Origin: Actinoplanes sp. TBRC 11911
Lineage (GTDB): Bacteria > Actinomycetota > Actinomycetes > Mycobacteriales > Micromonosporaceae
Direction of reading: 5' to 3'
Length of the DNA stretch: 64,000 nucleotides
Assembly (NCBI RefSeq): GCF_012933445.1
Contig: NZ_JABBNC010000002.1
Location: forward strand, 1 to 64,000
Below, one piece after another: positions 1-8,493 of the stretch. The first letter of the stretch is position 1, and each line of letters begins with the position of its first letter. Under the pieces are notes generated by a model. It did not search any database. It saw only the letters and a list, made by a program, of their open reading frames with translations, and was not told the origin of the DNA. Made by a program: the position numbers and the translations under genes.

Positions 1-2
1 AC

Positions 3-99
3 GCCGTGACCTCGGCTGCTGTCGGCCACCTGGAGACGCCGCGTCCTCCTTTTTGAACCGGTCGTGACCTCGCTCTCTTGGGCTGGCCGTAACCTCGGG
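3..99. repeat. Three short direct repeats upstream of the first gene
   Basis: A motif of the form CGTGACCTCG or CGTAACCTCG occurs three times, near positions 5, 64 and 90, ahead of the first coding region. Spacing is uneven (about 59 and 26 bp). It may be a regulator binding region or a remnant of a repeat extending to the left of the window. No function can be assigned. Confidence 0.3.
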
Positions 100-123
100 C
101 CGGGCTGACCCGGTTGACCAGAC

Positions 124-570
124 GTGCGGTTATCCCCCAAATCCATTTTTTTCGGACTCGTGGCGTTCGGGCTGCCGATCGCGGTCGCCGCCGGCTGGAC
201 CCTCGCCGGCCCCGCGAAGCGGCCCAGCGCGGCGAGCCTCCCCAGCGGCGCCGGCGGCATCGGGGCCGCGCCCGAGCGCACCGGCCCCGACGAGCCGATC
301 ACCGACGTGCCCTACCGGGCGCGGCCGGACCGTAAGCCGTCGCCGGTGGCGTCCGGCGCGCCGCTGCCCAGCCTCGCCGCGGTCAGCGCCGCCCCCAGCG
401 TCACGCCGTCGGCCGGCCCCGCGCCGACCGGCTCGACCGAGGGCACCCCACTGCCCGAGCTGACGGCACCACCGGTGCCGACCCCGACCGAGGTCACCAG
501 CGAGCCAAGCCCGCCAGCCCCGCCCTCGGCGTCGCCGAGCACCAGCGAGGAGCCCTCCGCCCAGCCCTGA
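124..570 (+). CDS. Small membrane-anchored proline-rich protein
   Basis: A 148-aa protein that starts with GTG. A short basic N-terminus is followed by one hydrophobic segment (about residues 8-28), which could be a signal anchor or signal peptide. The rest is low-complexity Pro/Ala/Ser/Thr-rich sequence, typical of an extracytoplasmic stalk or cell-wall-spanning tail. No catalytic domain or lipobox is visible. Codon use matches the neighbours, which supports it being coding, but no family is recognised. The start is uncertain because no strong ribosome binding site precedes it. A 670-bp repeat element begins about 55 bp downstream. Confidence 0.55.
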   Translation: MRLSPKSIFFGLVAFGLPIAVAAGWTLAGPAKRPSAASLPSGAGGIGAAPERTGPDEPITDVPYRARPDRKPSPVASGAPLPSLAAVSAAPSVTPSAGPAPTGSTEGTPLPELTAPPVPTPTEVTSEPSPPAPPSASPSTSEEPSAQP

Positions 571-626
571 TCAACGTGAGCAGCGAGGCGATGTCCCCAG
601 CTCGGCCCGGGCGGGCGATGCCCTAG

Positions 627-1296
627 ACGAGTAGGTCCTAACCGTGGTGGTAGGCGTTGAGTGATCGGGTCACGGTGTAGCTCCGGTGGTGCGGTGGTGC
701 CAGAGCTGAGGCGCTGTGGAGTTCGTGGCGGGGCGTCCCGCTATGTGGACACCGCGGTCACATCGTGGATTTTTTGTGAACCTTGGAGAGTTGCGCCCAC
801 ATACGAGTCTTCTCCTCGGGCGGCATCGCATGTGTTCGCAAGTCGCCCGATCGGTAGATCCCAGCCGCCCTATTTGCGACTTAGGCGTCGATCGCCATGA
901 TTGTGACCCCACTTTCGGGGGACTTGACGAGACGCGATGAGCAAACCTGCAGAAGACTCATACGAGCCATAACACTCCAAGGTTCACATTCGGCCGGAAC
1001 AATCTGCCGGACGAAAGCCTCGTTACATGACAAAGATACTCTCTACAATGGACGCGAGTCTCGCATCGCGGACGGTGGGTCCATGATGTGGGCGCGGGTC
1101 TCAGCAGGCGGTCTCCCGTCTCACGGAATGGAAGCGACGCCCGGCCGCGCGCCGATCCCGCCTGTCCAGTGGCCCAGCCGGTCCGACAGATCTCAGGAAA
1201 TGTCGGATATGCGAGACGGGTGGTGGAAACTGGCGGACGGACGGCGATTAGATCGCTGATCGCCTCCGGCCACTGACGCGGCTTAGAACTTACTCG
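627..1296. repeat. Dispersed element, copy 1 (disrupted by an insertion)
   Basis: This stretch matches 32505-33172 over most of its length: the blocks around 637-720, 745-804, 960-1030 and 1060-1296 have close counterparts there. The ends form an imperfect inverted repeat, ACGAGTAGGTCCTAA at the left and TTAGAACTTACTCGT at the right. No convincing reading frame lies inside; the short ORFs have no coding character. A central hairpin (arms 779-792 and 971-984) is split by the 155-bp insertion at 805-959. No clear target-site duplication flanks the element. It is probably a non-autonomous transposable or REP-like element. Confidence 0.7.
805..959. mobile_element. 155-bp MITE-like insertion inside the dispersed element
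   Basis: Copy 2 (32721-32740) shows the uninterrupted target. In copy 1 the same site is split by 155 bp whose ends are a perfect 9-bp inverted repeat, GAGTCTTCT and AGAAGACTC. The flanking bases ATAC (801-804 and 960-963) are duplicated; counted differently, the duplication is ATACGAG. There is no ORF inside, so it must have been mobilised by a transposase encoded elsewhere. Confidence 0.7.
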
Positions 1297-1297
1297 T

Positions 1298-1346
1298 CTG
1301 GCTCGGCTCGGCGCCCGATGGCTCTGGCTCGGCTCGGCGCCCGATG
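1298..1346. repeat. Two-copy 26-bp direct repeat
   Basis: A 23-bp GC-rich block beginning CTGGCTCGGCTCGG occurs at 1298-1320 and again at 1324-1346. It lies between the dispersed element and the EI24-type gene and is followed by a run of GGGCGCCC units. It is probably slippage-generated. Confidence 0.6.
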
Positions 1347-1410
1347 CGCCTGGCCCGGGCGCCCGGGCGCCCGGGCGGCCGCGTGCGGACACCGCCTAAG
1401 CTGCCGGGTC

Positions 1411-2214
1411 GTGGAGCCGGACACCAAAGAACTCCTGACCGCCCCGAAGAGGTTCCTGCTCGGGGCGAGTCTGCTGCCCCGCGGCCTGGCGCTCGTCTTC
1501 GCCAGGCCGAAGCTGCTCGTGCTTGGTCTCATCCCCGCCGTGATCTCGGGCGTCCTCTACCTGACCGGCCTCGTCTTCCTCATCGACTTCATCGCCGACC
1601 TGTCGCGTAGCGTCACCTGGTTCGCCGACGGCTGGGCCGAGGGGCTGCGTGATCTCGTGCAGATCCTGGCCGGGGCCGGGATCCTCGGGGTCGCCGTGCT
1701 GCTCGGCATCCTCACCTTCACCGCCGTCACCCTCCTCATCGGAGACCCGTTCTACGAGCGGATCTCCGAGCTGGTCGAGGACCGGTACGGCGGCGTCCCC
1801 GGCGAGGTCGAGGTCGGCTTCTGGCGGTCGCTGCTGCGCGGGCTCGGCGACTCGATCCGGCTCATCGTGCTGTCCGCGCTGATCGGCATCCCGTTGTTCG
1901 TCGCCGGGTTCCTGCCGGTGGTGGGCCAGACCGTGGTGCCGGTGATCGGCGGTGCGGTGGGCGGGTGGCTGCTTGCGGTCGAGCTGACCGGCGTCCCGTT
2001 CCAGCGCCGCGGGCAACGCCTCCGGCAGCGCCGCGCGGTGCTGGCCAAGCATCGGGCGCAGGCGCTCGGCTTCGGGGTCGCGGTGTTCTGCGCGTTCCTG
2101 ATCCCGCTCGGCGCGATCCTGCTGATGCCGGCCGCGATCGCCGGGGCGACGCTGCTGTCCCGTCAGGTGCTGGGCCAGCCGATCACGCAGATTCGCGAAC
2201 CACTAACTCGGTAG
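1411..2214 (+). CDS. EI24 / CysZ-like integral membrane protein
   Basis: A 267-aa protein from GTG at 1411. An in-frame upstream extension to 1318 runs through repeat sequence and is unlikely. It has several hydrophobic segments (about residues 28-58, 80-112, 145-190 and 225-252) separated by amphipathic stretches. It carries the EI24-family pattern, with LIGDPFYERISELVEDRYGG after the second membrane region and GGWLLAVELTGVPFQRRG later. In the family (E. coli CysZ, eukaryotic EI24) members are membrane proteins, and CysZ is a sulfate transporter; the substrate here is unknown. The 3' end overlaps the convergent LacI gene by about 32 bp. Confidence 0.8.
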   Translation: MEPDTKELLTAPKRFLLGASLLPRGLALVFARPKLLVLGLIPAVISGVLYLTGLVFLIDFIADLSRSVTWFADGWAEGLRDLVQILAGAGILGVAVLLGILTFTAVTLLIGDPFYERISELVEDRYGGVPGEVEVGFWRSLLRGLGDSIRLIVLSALIGIPLFVAGFLPVVGQTVVPVIGGAVGGWLLAVELTGVPFQRRGQRLRQRRAVLAKHRAQALGFGVAVFCAFLIPLGAILLMPAAIAGATLLSRQVLGQPITQIREPLTR

Positions 2215-3190
2215 GCAGGATCACCGCGTCGCTCAGCTCGCCGGACCCGTCGATCAGGCCGAGCACCTGCCGGGCCAGCGTGCGGCCGGCGTCGACGATC
2301 GGCTGGCGCACGGTGGTCAGCGGCGGCTCGCTGTACCGGCTGATCTCGAAGTCGTCGAATCCGATCACGGCCACGTCGTCCGGCACGCGGCGGCCGGCGT
2401 CGCGTAACGCCAGCAACGCGCCGTGCGCCATCATGTCGGACGCCGCGAACACCGCGTCCAGTGCGGGATCGCCGGCCAGCAGCGACTTCATCGCGGCGAT
2501 CCCGGACTCGCGGGTGAAGTCACCGATCGCCACGTGCTCGGCCAGGCCGGCGTTCGCCAACGTCGAGCGGTACCCGGCCAGCCGATCGATGCCGGCCACC
2601 ATGTCCTGTGGTCCGGCGATGGTGGCGATCCGGCGGCGGCCGAGGGCGACCAAATGGCGTACGGCGTGCGCGACCCCGCCGAAGTGGTCGACGTCCACAT
2701 AGGGCACCGTGGTCCCGCCGATCGGGCGGCCGCTGCACACCACCGGGACGCCGAGCCGGACCAGCGCGCCGGGTAACGGATCCGAGCCGTGCACCGAGGC
2801 GAACATGACGCCATCCACGTGACCCGCGGCGGCGTACCGCTCGACCCGGTCGTGGCTTTTGGCGGAGCCGGTCATCATCAGCACCAACTGCTTGTCGGCG
2901 GCCTCCAGCTCGGCCCCGACCCCGCGGATGATCGCCGGGAAGAACAGGTCGTCGGAGAACACCCGGTTCGCCGTCTCCGGCACGATCAGCGCGACCGACT
3001 CGGTCCGTTGCGTGACCAGGCTGCGGGCGGCCTGGTTCGGCACGTAGCCCAGCTCGTCGACGGCCCGGTGGACCGCCTCGCGGATCCCGGCGGCGACCGA
3101 GGTGGAACCGTTGACCACGCGGGAGACCGTCGCCCGGGACACGCCGGCGCGCCGGGCCACCGCCTCGAGCGTCGGGCGATCCCGCGTCAT
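2183..3190 (-). CDS. LacI-family transcriptional regulator
   Basis: 335 aa. The N-terminal helix-turn-helix is clear (TLEAVARRAGVSRATVSRVVNG), followed by the hinge helix region (GYVPNQAARSL) and a periplasmic-binding-protein-like effector domain to the C-terminus (VIGFDDFEISRYSEPPLTTVRQP is typical). LacI-type regulators usually repress sugar catabolic genes and release DNA on binding a sugar. It is divergent from the secreted GH43 gene and close to a GH1 gene, so it likely controls plant-glycan use. An LacI-type palindrome lies upstream of the GH1 gene at 6518-6529. The effector sugar cannot be inferred. Confidence 0.92.
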   Translation of the reverse strand: MTRDRPTLEAVARRAGVSRATVSRVVNGSTSVAAGIREAVHRAVDELGYVPNQAARSLVTQRTESVALIVPETANRVFSDDLFFPAIIRGVGAELEAADKQLVLMMTGSAKSHDRVERYAAAGHVDGVMFASVHGSDPLPGALVRLGVPVVCSGRPIGGTTVPYVDVDHFGGVAHAVRHLVALGRRRIATIAGPQDMVAGIDRLAGYRSTLANAGLAEHVAIGDFTRESGIAAMKSLLAGDPALDAVFAASDMMAHGALLALRDAGRRVPDDVAVIGFDDFEISRYSEPPLTTVRQPIVDAGRTLARQVLGLIDGSGELSDAVILPTELVVRESA

Positions 3191-3264
3191 CAGGGCATCA
3201 TGGCAGGCGGGCGATGGGGCGTCGAGGCTTGCCTACCGGCAAAACATCGACGACCATCCGTTCT

Positions 3265-5040
3265 ATGTGGACCATGGTGCGCCGCGCCTTACCCGTCCTT
3301 CCGCTGATCATCGCGTCCCTAAGCGTCCCGCTCGCCGCGCCCGCCACGGCCGCGCCGGCCGCAACAAAGACGCCCGCCGCAACAAAGCTGGCCGCCGCGA
3401 CAAAGACAATCACGCCCGCCGCAACAAAGCCGGCCGCCGCGACAAAGACAATCACGCCCGCCGCGACCAAGCCGGCCGATCCGATCGCCCACGACCCGAC
3501 CGTCATCAAACAAGGCCGCTATTACTACAGCTTCATCACCGGCGACATCGCCACCCGCACCTACCTGCCGATGAAACGCTCCACCGACCTCGTGCACTGG
3601 ACCGAGCTCGGCCCCGTGTTCACCGTCGCCCCCGCCTGGATCGTCGACCAACTAGGCATCACACCGGGCGATTTCTGGGCTCCGGACATCAACTATTTCG
3701 CCGGCAGCTATCACCTTTATTACGCGGCCTCGTCGTTCGGCACCAACAACTCGGTGATCGGCCTGGCGACCAACGTGACCCTCGACCCGGCAAGTCCGTC
3801 CTACCGCTGGGTGGACCACGGAATGGTCTTCCGGTCGAGCATGACGGACAACTTCAACGCCATCGACCCGGACATCTTCCGGGACAAGGACGGCGCGTTC
3901 TGGATGTCGTTTGGCTCGTTCTGGGACGGCATCAAGATGCGCCGGCTCGATCCGCACAGCGGTCTACTGTTCACGAAGGACACCACGTTGTATTCGCTGG
4001 CCTCCCGGGGCGGCGCGTCCATCGAGGGCCCGTCGATCGTGCGGCACGGCAACTACTACTACCTGTTCGTCAGCCTGGACTATTGCTGCCGCGGCGTGGA
4101 CAGCGACTATCGGGTCGTGGTCGGCCGCTCCACGACCGTGACCGGCCCGTACGTGGACAGCGCGGGCGTCCCGATGCTGGCCGGCGGCGGCACCGAGGTG
4201 CTGCGCGGCTACAACGAGTTCCGCGGTCCGGGCGGCGGCGACGTCTTCGGCGACCGCTACGTGCACCACTACTACGACCGCGACGACAACGGGCTGCCCA
4301 AGCTCTCGGTGCGCCCGATCTCGTGGCGGGCCGGCTGGCCGTCGCTCGGCGATCCGCTGTCCGGCAGCCGCGAAGCCGGCCACGGCCCCGCGTGGATGAC
4401 CCTGGTCAGCCGGGTCGACGGCAGCGTGCTGGCGAACCCGTCCTGCGGCTACGAGGGCGCCGACATCACCCTGGCCGCACCGTCGGCGAGCACCTGCGCC
4501 CAGTGGCGCGCGGACGACCGCGGCGACGGCTGGGTGAGCCTGAACAACCGGTTCAGCAACAAGGTCGCCGAGGTGGCCGCGTGCGTCAACGCGGACGGCG
4601 CCCGGGCGGCGCAGTGGGGCTGGCTGAACAACAACTGCCAGATGTTCCGATTTACCGAGGCCGAGAACGGCTGGTTGACGATCGAAAGCCGCCTCAACGG
4701 ACGGGTACTCGCCGGCGCCGGCTGTGCCGGAACAGGCGCGCCGGTCCAGACGCTGACCGCGACCGGCGCCGCGTGCCAGCAGTTCCGTCTCCAGCCGGTC
4801 GGCGACGTGCTGCTGACCGACGCGACCGGCCAGCGGGCGCTGGACGCGTGCGGCCGCGACGTCGACTTCCGCAACCCCCGTCCGACCGCCTGCCAGCGGT
4901 GGCGTTTCGAGCACGTGGCGGACGGCTACTACCGGGTCGTGAGCCGGAGCGGCCGCGCGCTGCCCGGTCAGTGGCGCATCGACGACGGGCTGATCAGCCG
5001 GACCGGCCAGGTCCTGGACGTCCGCCTCGTGACGCCGTGA
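3265..5040 (+). CDS. Secreted GH43 arabinanase-like glycosidase with ricin-type beta-trefoil
   Basis: About 591 aa from ATG 3265. The signal peptide is at residues 1-30 (VRRALPVLPLII...ATAAPA), then an Ala/Thr/Lys linker containing two tandem 14-residue copies (42-bp DNA repeat). The GH43 five-bladed propeller runs from about residue 70 to 390. The three catalytic acids are visible: HDPTVIKQG (Asp base), NAIDPDIFRD (Asp modulator) and ASIEGPSIV (Glu acid). The C-terminal 180 residues have QxW-like repeats of a CBM13/ricin trefoil. It likely cleaves extracellular alpha-1,5-arabinan. It is divergent from the LacI gene and convergent with the GH1 gene. Confidence 0.88.
   Translation: MWTMVRRALPVLPLIIASLSVPLAAPATAAPAATKTPAATKLAAATKTITPAATKPAAATKTITPAATKPADPIAHDPTVIKQGRYYYSFITGDIATRTYLPMKRSTDLVHWTELGPVFTVAPAWIVDQLGITPGDFWAPDINYFAGSYHLYYAASSFGTNNSVIGLATNVTLDPASPSYRWVDHGMVFRSSMTDNFNAIDPDIFRDKDGAFWMSFGSFWDGIKMRRLDPHSGLLFTKDTTLYSLASRGGASIEGPSIVRHGNYYYLFVSLDYCCRGVDSDYRVVVGRSTTVTGPYVDSAGVPMLAGGGTEVLRGYNEFRGPGGGDVFGDRYVHHYYDRDDNGLPKLSVRPISWRAGWPSLGDPLSGSREAGHGPAWMTLVSRVDGSVLANPSCGYEGADITLAAPSASTCAQWRADDRGDGWVSLNNRFSNKVAEVAACVNADGARAAQWGWLNNNCQMFRFTEAENGWLTIESRLNGRVLAGAGCAGTGAPVQTLTATGAACQQFRLQPVGDVLLTDATGQRALDACGRDVDFRNPRPTACQRWRFEHVADGYYRVVSRSGRALPGQWRIDDGLISRTGQVLDVRLVTP
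3388..3471 (+). repeat. 42-bp in-frame tandem repeat in GH43 linker
   Basis: Two nearly identical 42-bp units encode AAATKTITPAATKP twice, between the signal peptide and the catalytic domain. The unit length keeps the reading frame. Boundaries are approximate. Confidence 0.7.
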
Positions 5041-5082
5041 TCGACGCGGGAGACGGGGTCACCCGTCTCCCGCGTCACCGGG

Positions 5083-6489
5083 TCAGCTCCCGATGCCGTT
5101 GCGCTTGATGACGTCCCGGTACCACTTCGCGCTGTCCTTGAGCACCCGCTTCTGGGTCGTGTAGTCGACGTGCACGATCCCGAAGCGCTTCGCGTACCCT
5201 TCGGCCCACTCGAAGTTGTCCATCAGCGACCACACGAAGTAACCGCGCAGGTCGACGCCCGCGGCCAGCGCGTCGTGGCAGGCGCGCAGGTGACCGTCGA
5301 GGTACTCGATACGCCGGCTGTCGTGCACCGCGCCGTCCGCGGACGGTCCCTCCGGGTACGCGGCGCCGTTCTCCGTGATCATCATGGCGGTGCCGGGGTA
5401 CTCGCGGTGGATCCGCTGCAGCAGGTGGGTCAGGCCGGCCGGTTCGATGATCCAGTTCATGTCGGTGACCGGGCCGGTCGGCGGGCGGGTCGCGATGCCG
5501 TAGCTGCCGGGCTGGTCGAGCATGCCGGGCGAGCCGGGCTTCGCCGAGACGTACGAGGGCTGGTAGAAGTTGATGCCCAGCACGTCCAGCGGCGCGTTGA
5601 TGGTCGCCAGGTCACCGTCCTGAATGTACGACAAGTCGGTGAACTGGCTCATGTGCTGCAGAATGTCCACCGGGTACTTGCCCTTGAACAGCGGGTCCAG
5701 GAAGATCCGGTTGGACAGCCCGTCGAGCAGCCGCACCGCCGCCTGATCGGCCGCGCTGTCCGGGTCGACCGGGAAGACGACCGACGGGTTCAACGTGATG
5801 CTGACGTTGCGGGCGCCCGCCGAACGCAGCTCCCGGGCCGCGAGACCGTGCCCGAGCAGCAGGTGGTGCACCGCCGCAAAAGCAAGAGCCGGGTCCTGCT
5901 TGCCCGGCGCGTGCCGCCCGCTGCCGTAGCCGAGATACGCCGAGCACCACGGCTCGTTCAGCGTGGTGAACGTGCCGACCCGGTCACCGAGCCGCTGGTG
6001 CACAATCTGGGCGTACTCGGCGAAGGCCAGCGCGGTCTCCCGGTTCGCCCAGCCGCCGCGGTCCTCGAGCGTCTGCGGCAGGTCCCAGTGGTAGAGCGTG
6101 ACCACCGGGTCGATGCCCTTGGCCAGCAGCTCGTCGGTGAGCCGGTCGTAGAAGTCCAGCCCGCGCGCGTTGACCGGGCCGGTGCCGTCCGGCTGGATCC
6201 GCGGCCAGGCGATCGAATACCGGTACGACTGCAGACCGAGACCGGCCATCAGGGCCACGTCGTCGGCGTACCGGTGGTAGTGGTCGCACGCCACGTCGCC
6301 GGTGTGCCCGGCGAAGACCTTCCCGGGCGTACGGCTGAAGGTGTCCCAGATGGACGGTCCCCGGCCGTCCTCCCGCGCGGCGCCCTCGATCTGATACGCC
6401 GCGGTCGCCGTGCCCCAGACAAAGCCGTCGGGGAACTTGATCGAGGCGAGAGCCGGCTGCGCCGACGTGGAGGTAACGGTTGCCGTCAT
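5083..6489 (-). CDS. GH1 beta-glucosidase
   Basis: 468 aa, full length for GH1. The acid/base Glu lies in TLNEPW and the nucleophile Glu in ITENGAAYP. The N-terminus has the family signature FPDGFVWGTATAAYQIEGA, and the C-terminus has GYFVWSLMDNFEWAEGYAKRFG, the aglycone site. There is no signal peptide, so it is cytoplasmic and hydrolyses imported beta-glucosides or cello-oligosaccharides. A perfect 12-bp palindrome 30 bp upstream of the start is a good LacI-family operator. No transporter gene is adjacent. Confidence 0.95.
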   Translation of the reverse strand: MTATVTSTSAQPALASIKFPDGFVWGTATAAYQIEGAAREDGRGPSIWDTFSRTPGKVFAGHTGDVACDHYHRYADDVALMAGLGLQSYRYSIAWPRIQPDGTGPVNARGLDFYDRLTDELLAKGIDPVVTLYHWDLPQTLEDRGGWANRETALAFAEYAQIVHQRLGDRVGTFTTLNEPWCSAYLGYGSGRHAPGKQDPALAFAAVHHLLLGHGLAARELRSAGARNVSITLNPSVVFPVDPDSAADQAAVRLLDGLSNRIFLDPLFKGKYPVDILQHMSQFTDLSYIQDGDLATINAPLDVLGINFYQPSYVSAKPGSPGMLDQPGSYGIATRPPTGPVTDMNWIIEPAGLTHLLQRIHREYPGTAMMITENGAAYPEGPSADGAVHDSRRIEYLDGHLRACHDALAAGVDLRGYFVWSLMDNFEWAEGYAKRFGIVHVDYTTQKRVLKDSAKWYRDVIKRNGIGS

Positions 6490-6517
6490 GCGTTCCCCGC
6501 TTCCTGCGTGGTTCGAC

Positions 6518-6529
6518 TTAACCGGTTAA
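6518..6529. promoter_or_regulatory. LacI-family operator upstream of the GH1 gene
   Basis: The perfect palindrome TTAACCGGTTAA sits 28-40 bp upstream of the GH1 start. The central CCGG flanked by A/T is the usual form of LacI/GalR operators. The regulator at 2183-3190 is the nearest candidate. No second perfect copy is seen in the LacI-GH43 intergenic region, only a weaker TTGCC-N4-GGCAA inverted repeat near 3229-3242. Confidence 0.6.
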
Positions 6530-6583
6530 TCATAGGGTCGATCGCAACCCTCGGATCCCTCGGTAAGACGAATTTAAGCGAGG

Positions 6584-7348
6584 TCAGCCCGTACGCAACG
6601 CCTCGATCAGGCGCGGGTCACCGGTCACCACCAGGCGATCCGCACGCTGCCGGCCCATCAGGCCGAGGAGCAGGTCGCTGGCCGTGCCGGACGCCTCGGC
6701 CCGCGGGTGATGGTCGTCGGTGTCCAGAATCGTCCCGATATCGAGCAGAGCCACGCCCTCGCCGCGTAACCGGACGAACCACTCGTACCCCGCGTCGGTG
6801 GCCGACAGGTGCACCACGCCGCGCAGATCGGTCGGACCCTTGCGCTTGCCGGCCGGGAGCCACGAGTCGAGCACCTCGTTCACCCCGTCGGTGGCCAGCT
6901 TGGTCTCGATCGCGGTGGCGTGACCGGCCGCGGCCTCGGCGTCCCACCGGTGCACCGAGATCTCGTGCGCCATCCGGCGGTGCCAGAAACCGGCAGTCTT
7001 GCGCTGCGGTGCCCAGTTCCACGCCGGGAAGTCGGCCTCCAGCGCCTCCAGCGTCTCGATCGTGCCGGTGAGCTCGCGCCGCAGCCCGTCCAGCGCCTCG
7101 GCCCACTCCACCTCGGGTGGCGCCGCGAAATCCGTGTCGGCCGGGCGGGTGGTGACCCCGCGCGGCACGCTCTGACGCACCCAGTTGAGCTCGAACGTGA
7201 GGTGTCGCACCAGGTCGTTGACCGTCCAGTCCGGGCACGACGGCACCGCGGCGTCCGGGCCGGCCTCGCGCACCGCGTCCTGCAGCGCCGGGCTGTCCGC
7301 CCGCAGGGCGGCCATCCAGAAGTCCTTCGTGGCATGCAGCCTGTTCAT
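6584..7348 (-). CDS. Maleylpyruvate isomerase-family (MDMPI) mycothiol-dependent protein
   Basis: 254 aa. The N-terminal DinB-like helical bundle has the actinobacterial MDMPI pattern: CPDWTVNDLVRHL near residue 40 and WHRRMAHEISVHRWDAE near residue 125, giving the metal-binding histidines. The C-terminal 80 residues form the MDMPI C-terminal domain. Family members use mycothiol as cofactor or are uncharacterised metal-dependent hydrolases; the substrate is unknown. The mycothiol gene mshA lies at 57.5 kb, so the cofactor is available. It is divergent from murB with about 35 bp between starts. Confidence 0.85.
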   Translation of the reverse strand: MNRLHATKDFWMAALRADSPALQDAVREAGPDAAVPSCPDWTVNDLVRHLTFELNWVRQSVPRGVTTRPADTDFAAPPEVEWAEALDGLRRELTGTIETLEALEADFPAWNWAPQRKTAGFWHRRMAHEISVHRWDAEAAAGHATAIETKLATDGVNEVLDSWLPAGKRKGPTDLRGVVHLSATDAGYEWFVRLRGEGVALLDIGTILDTDDHHPRAEASGTASDLLLGLMGRQRADRLVVTGDPRLIEALRTG

Positions 7349-7383
7349 CGCGCTCTTCTCCGCTCCACCGGACCGCCGATGAG

Positions 7384-8493
7384 ATGACCCATAACTCTCA
7401 GCCTAGGGTTGAGGCCGTGCCTGACGTTAGTGCCGCAACGCAACCTGACACCCCTCCGTCGAGTGACGGTCCGCTGTCGGCGTACACGACGCTACGCCTC
7501 GGCGGGCCCTCGGGCACGCTGACCGTGGCCACCGAAACCGACCAACTGGTGACTACGGTGCGTAACGGGACGGCCGCCGACCAGCCGGTCCTGGTGCTTG
7601 CCGGCGGCAGCAACGTGGTGATCGGTGATGCCGGTTTCCCCGGCTCGGTCGTGCTGATCCGCACCCGCGGCATCAGGGTGGTCGAGACGCATGCCGACAG
7701 CGTGGTCGTCCGGGTTGCCGCGGGCGAGGATTGGGACAATTTCGTCGAGTACGCCGTGACGAACGGTTTCTCGGGTGTGGAGTGCCTGTCCGGTGTCCCC
7801 GGTTCGGCGGGCGCCACCCCGATTCAGAACGTCGGCGCGTACGGCCAAGAGGTCGCGCACACCGTCGTCGCCGTGCAGGTTTACGACCGGGAGCACGACT
7901 CGATCAGGGTCATGCCGCCGACCGATTGCGCCTTCGCGTACCGAAACAGCATTTTTAAGAACAACGACCGCTATGTCGTGCTCGAGGTCGATTTCCGGCT
8001 CGCGCGTTCGACCGACTCGGCCCCCATCCGGTACGCCGAACTGGCCCGCACGCTCGGCGTCGAGACGGGCGAGCGGGTGCCGCTGCGCCAGGCCCGCGAC
8101 ACGGTGCTCAAGCTGCGCGCCGGCAAGGGCATGGTGCTCGACCCGGACGACAAGGACACCTGGTCGGTGGGCTCGTTCTTCACCAACCCGGTGGTGTCGC
8201 AGGGTGAATGGGACCGGCTCGGCCTGGACGCCCCGCACTGGCCGGCCGGCGACGGCGACGTGAAGATCCCGGCGGCCTGGCTGATCGAGCGCGCGGGCTT
8301 CGCGAAGGGGTTCGGCGAGGGGCGCGGGGTCGCGATCTCCGGCAAGCACACTCTCTCCCTGACCAATCGTGGCGCCGGCACCACCGCCGCCCTGCTCGAC
8401 CTGGCCCGCACGATCCGGGCCGGGGTGCGCGACCGGTTCGGGATCGAGCTGCACCCCGAACCGGTCCTGATCAACTGTTCGCTAGACCGGTAG
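7384..8493 (+). CDS. murB: UDP-N-acetylenolpyruvoylglucosamine reductase
   Basis: 369 aa. It reduces UDP-GlcNAc-enolpyruvate to UDP-MurNAc with NADPH and FAD in peptidoglycan precursor synthesis. The FAD-binding half has VLAGGSNVVIGDAGFPG (about residues 75-90) and SGVPGSAGATPIQNVGAYGQE (about 138-158). The catalytic part has YRNSIFK, VGSFFTNPVV with the Ser-containing motif, and IPAAWLIERAGFAKG. The first 30 residues are poorly conserved, and a GTG at 7417 is an alternative start. It is a single gene facing the convergent chitinase, whose 3' end overlaps slightly. Confidence 0.95.
   Translation: MTHNSQPRVEAVPDVSAATQPDTPPSSDGPLSAYTTLRLGGPSGTLTVATETDQLVTTVRNGTAADQPVLVLAGGSNVVIGDAGFPGSVVLIRTRGIRVVETHADSVVVRVAAGEDWDNFVEYAVTNGFSGVECLSGVPGSAGATPIQNVGAYGQEVAHTVVAVQVYDREHDSIRVMPPTDCAFAYRNSIFKNNDRYVVLEVDFRLARSTDSAPIRYAELARTLGVETGERVPLRQARDTVLKLRAGKGMVLDPDDKDTWSVGSFFTNPVVSQGEWDRLGLDAPHWPAGDGDVKIPAAWLIERAGFAKGFGEGRGVAISGKHTLSLTNRGAGTTAALLDLARTIRAGVRDRFGIELHPEPVLINCSLDR

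Noticed and set aside
958..1392. Minus-strand ORF in the dispersed element
   Set aside because: Not preserved in copy 2 and with no recognisable protein features.
3102..5108. Plus-strand 668-codon ORF over the GH43 gene
   Set aside because: Out-of-frame shadow; the GH43 frame carries all three catalytic motifs.
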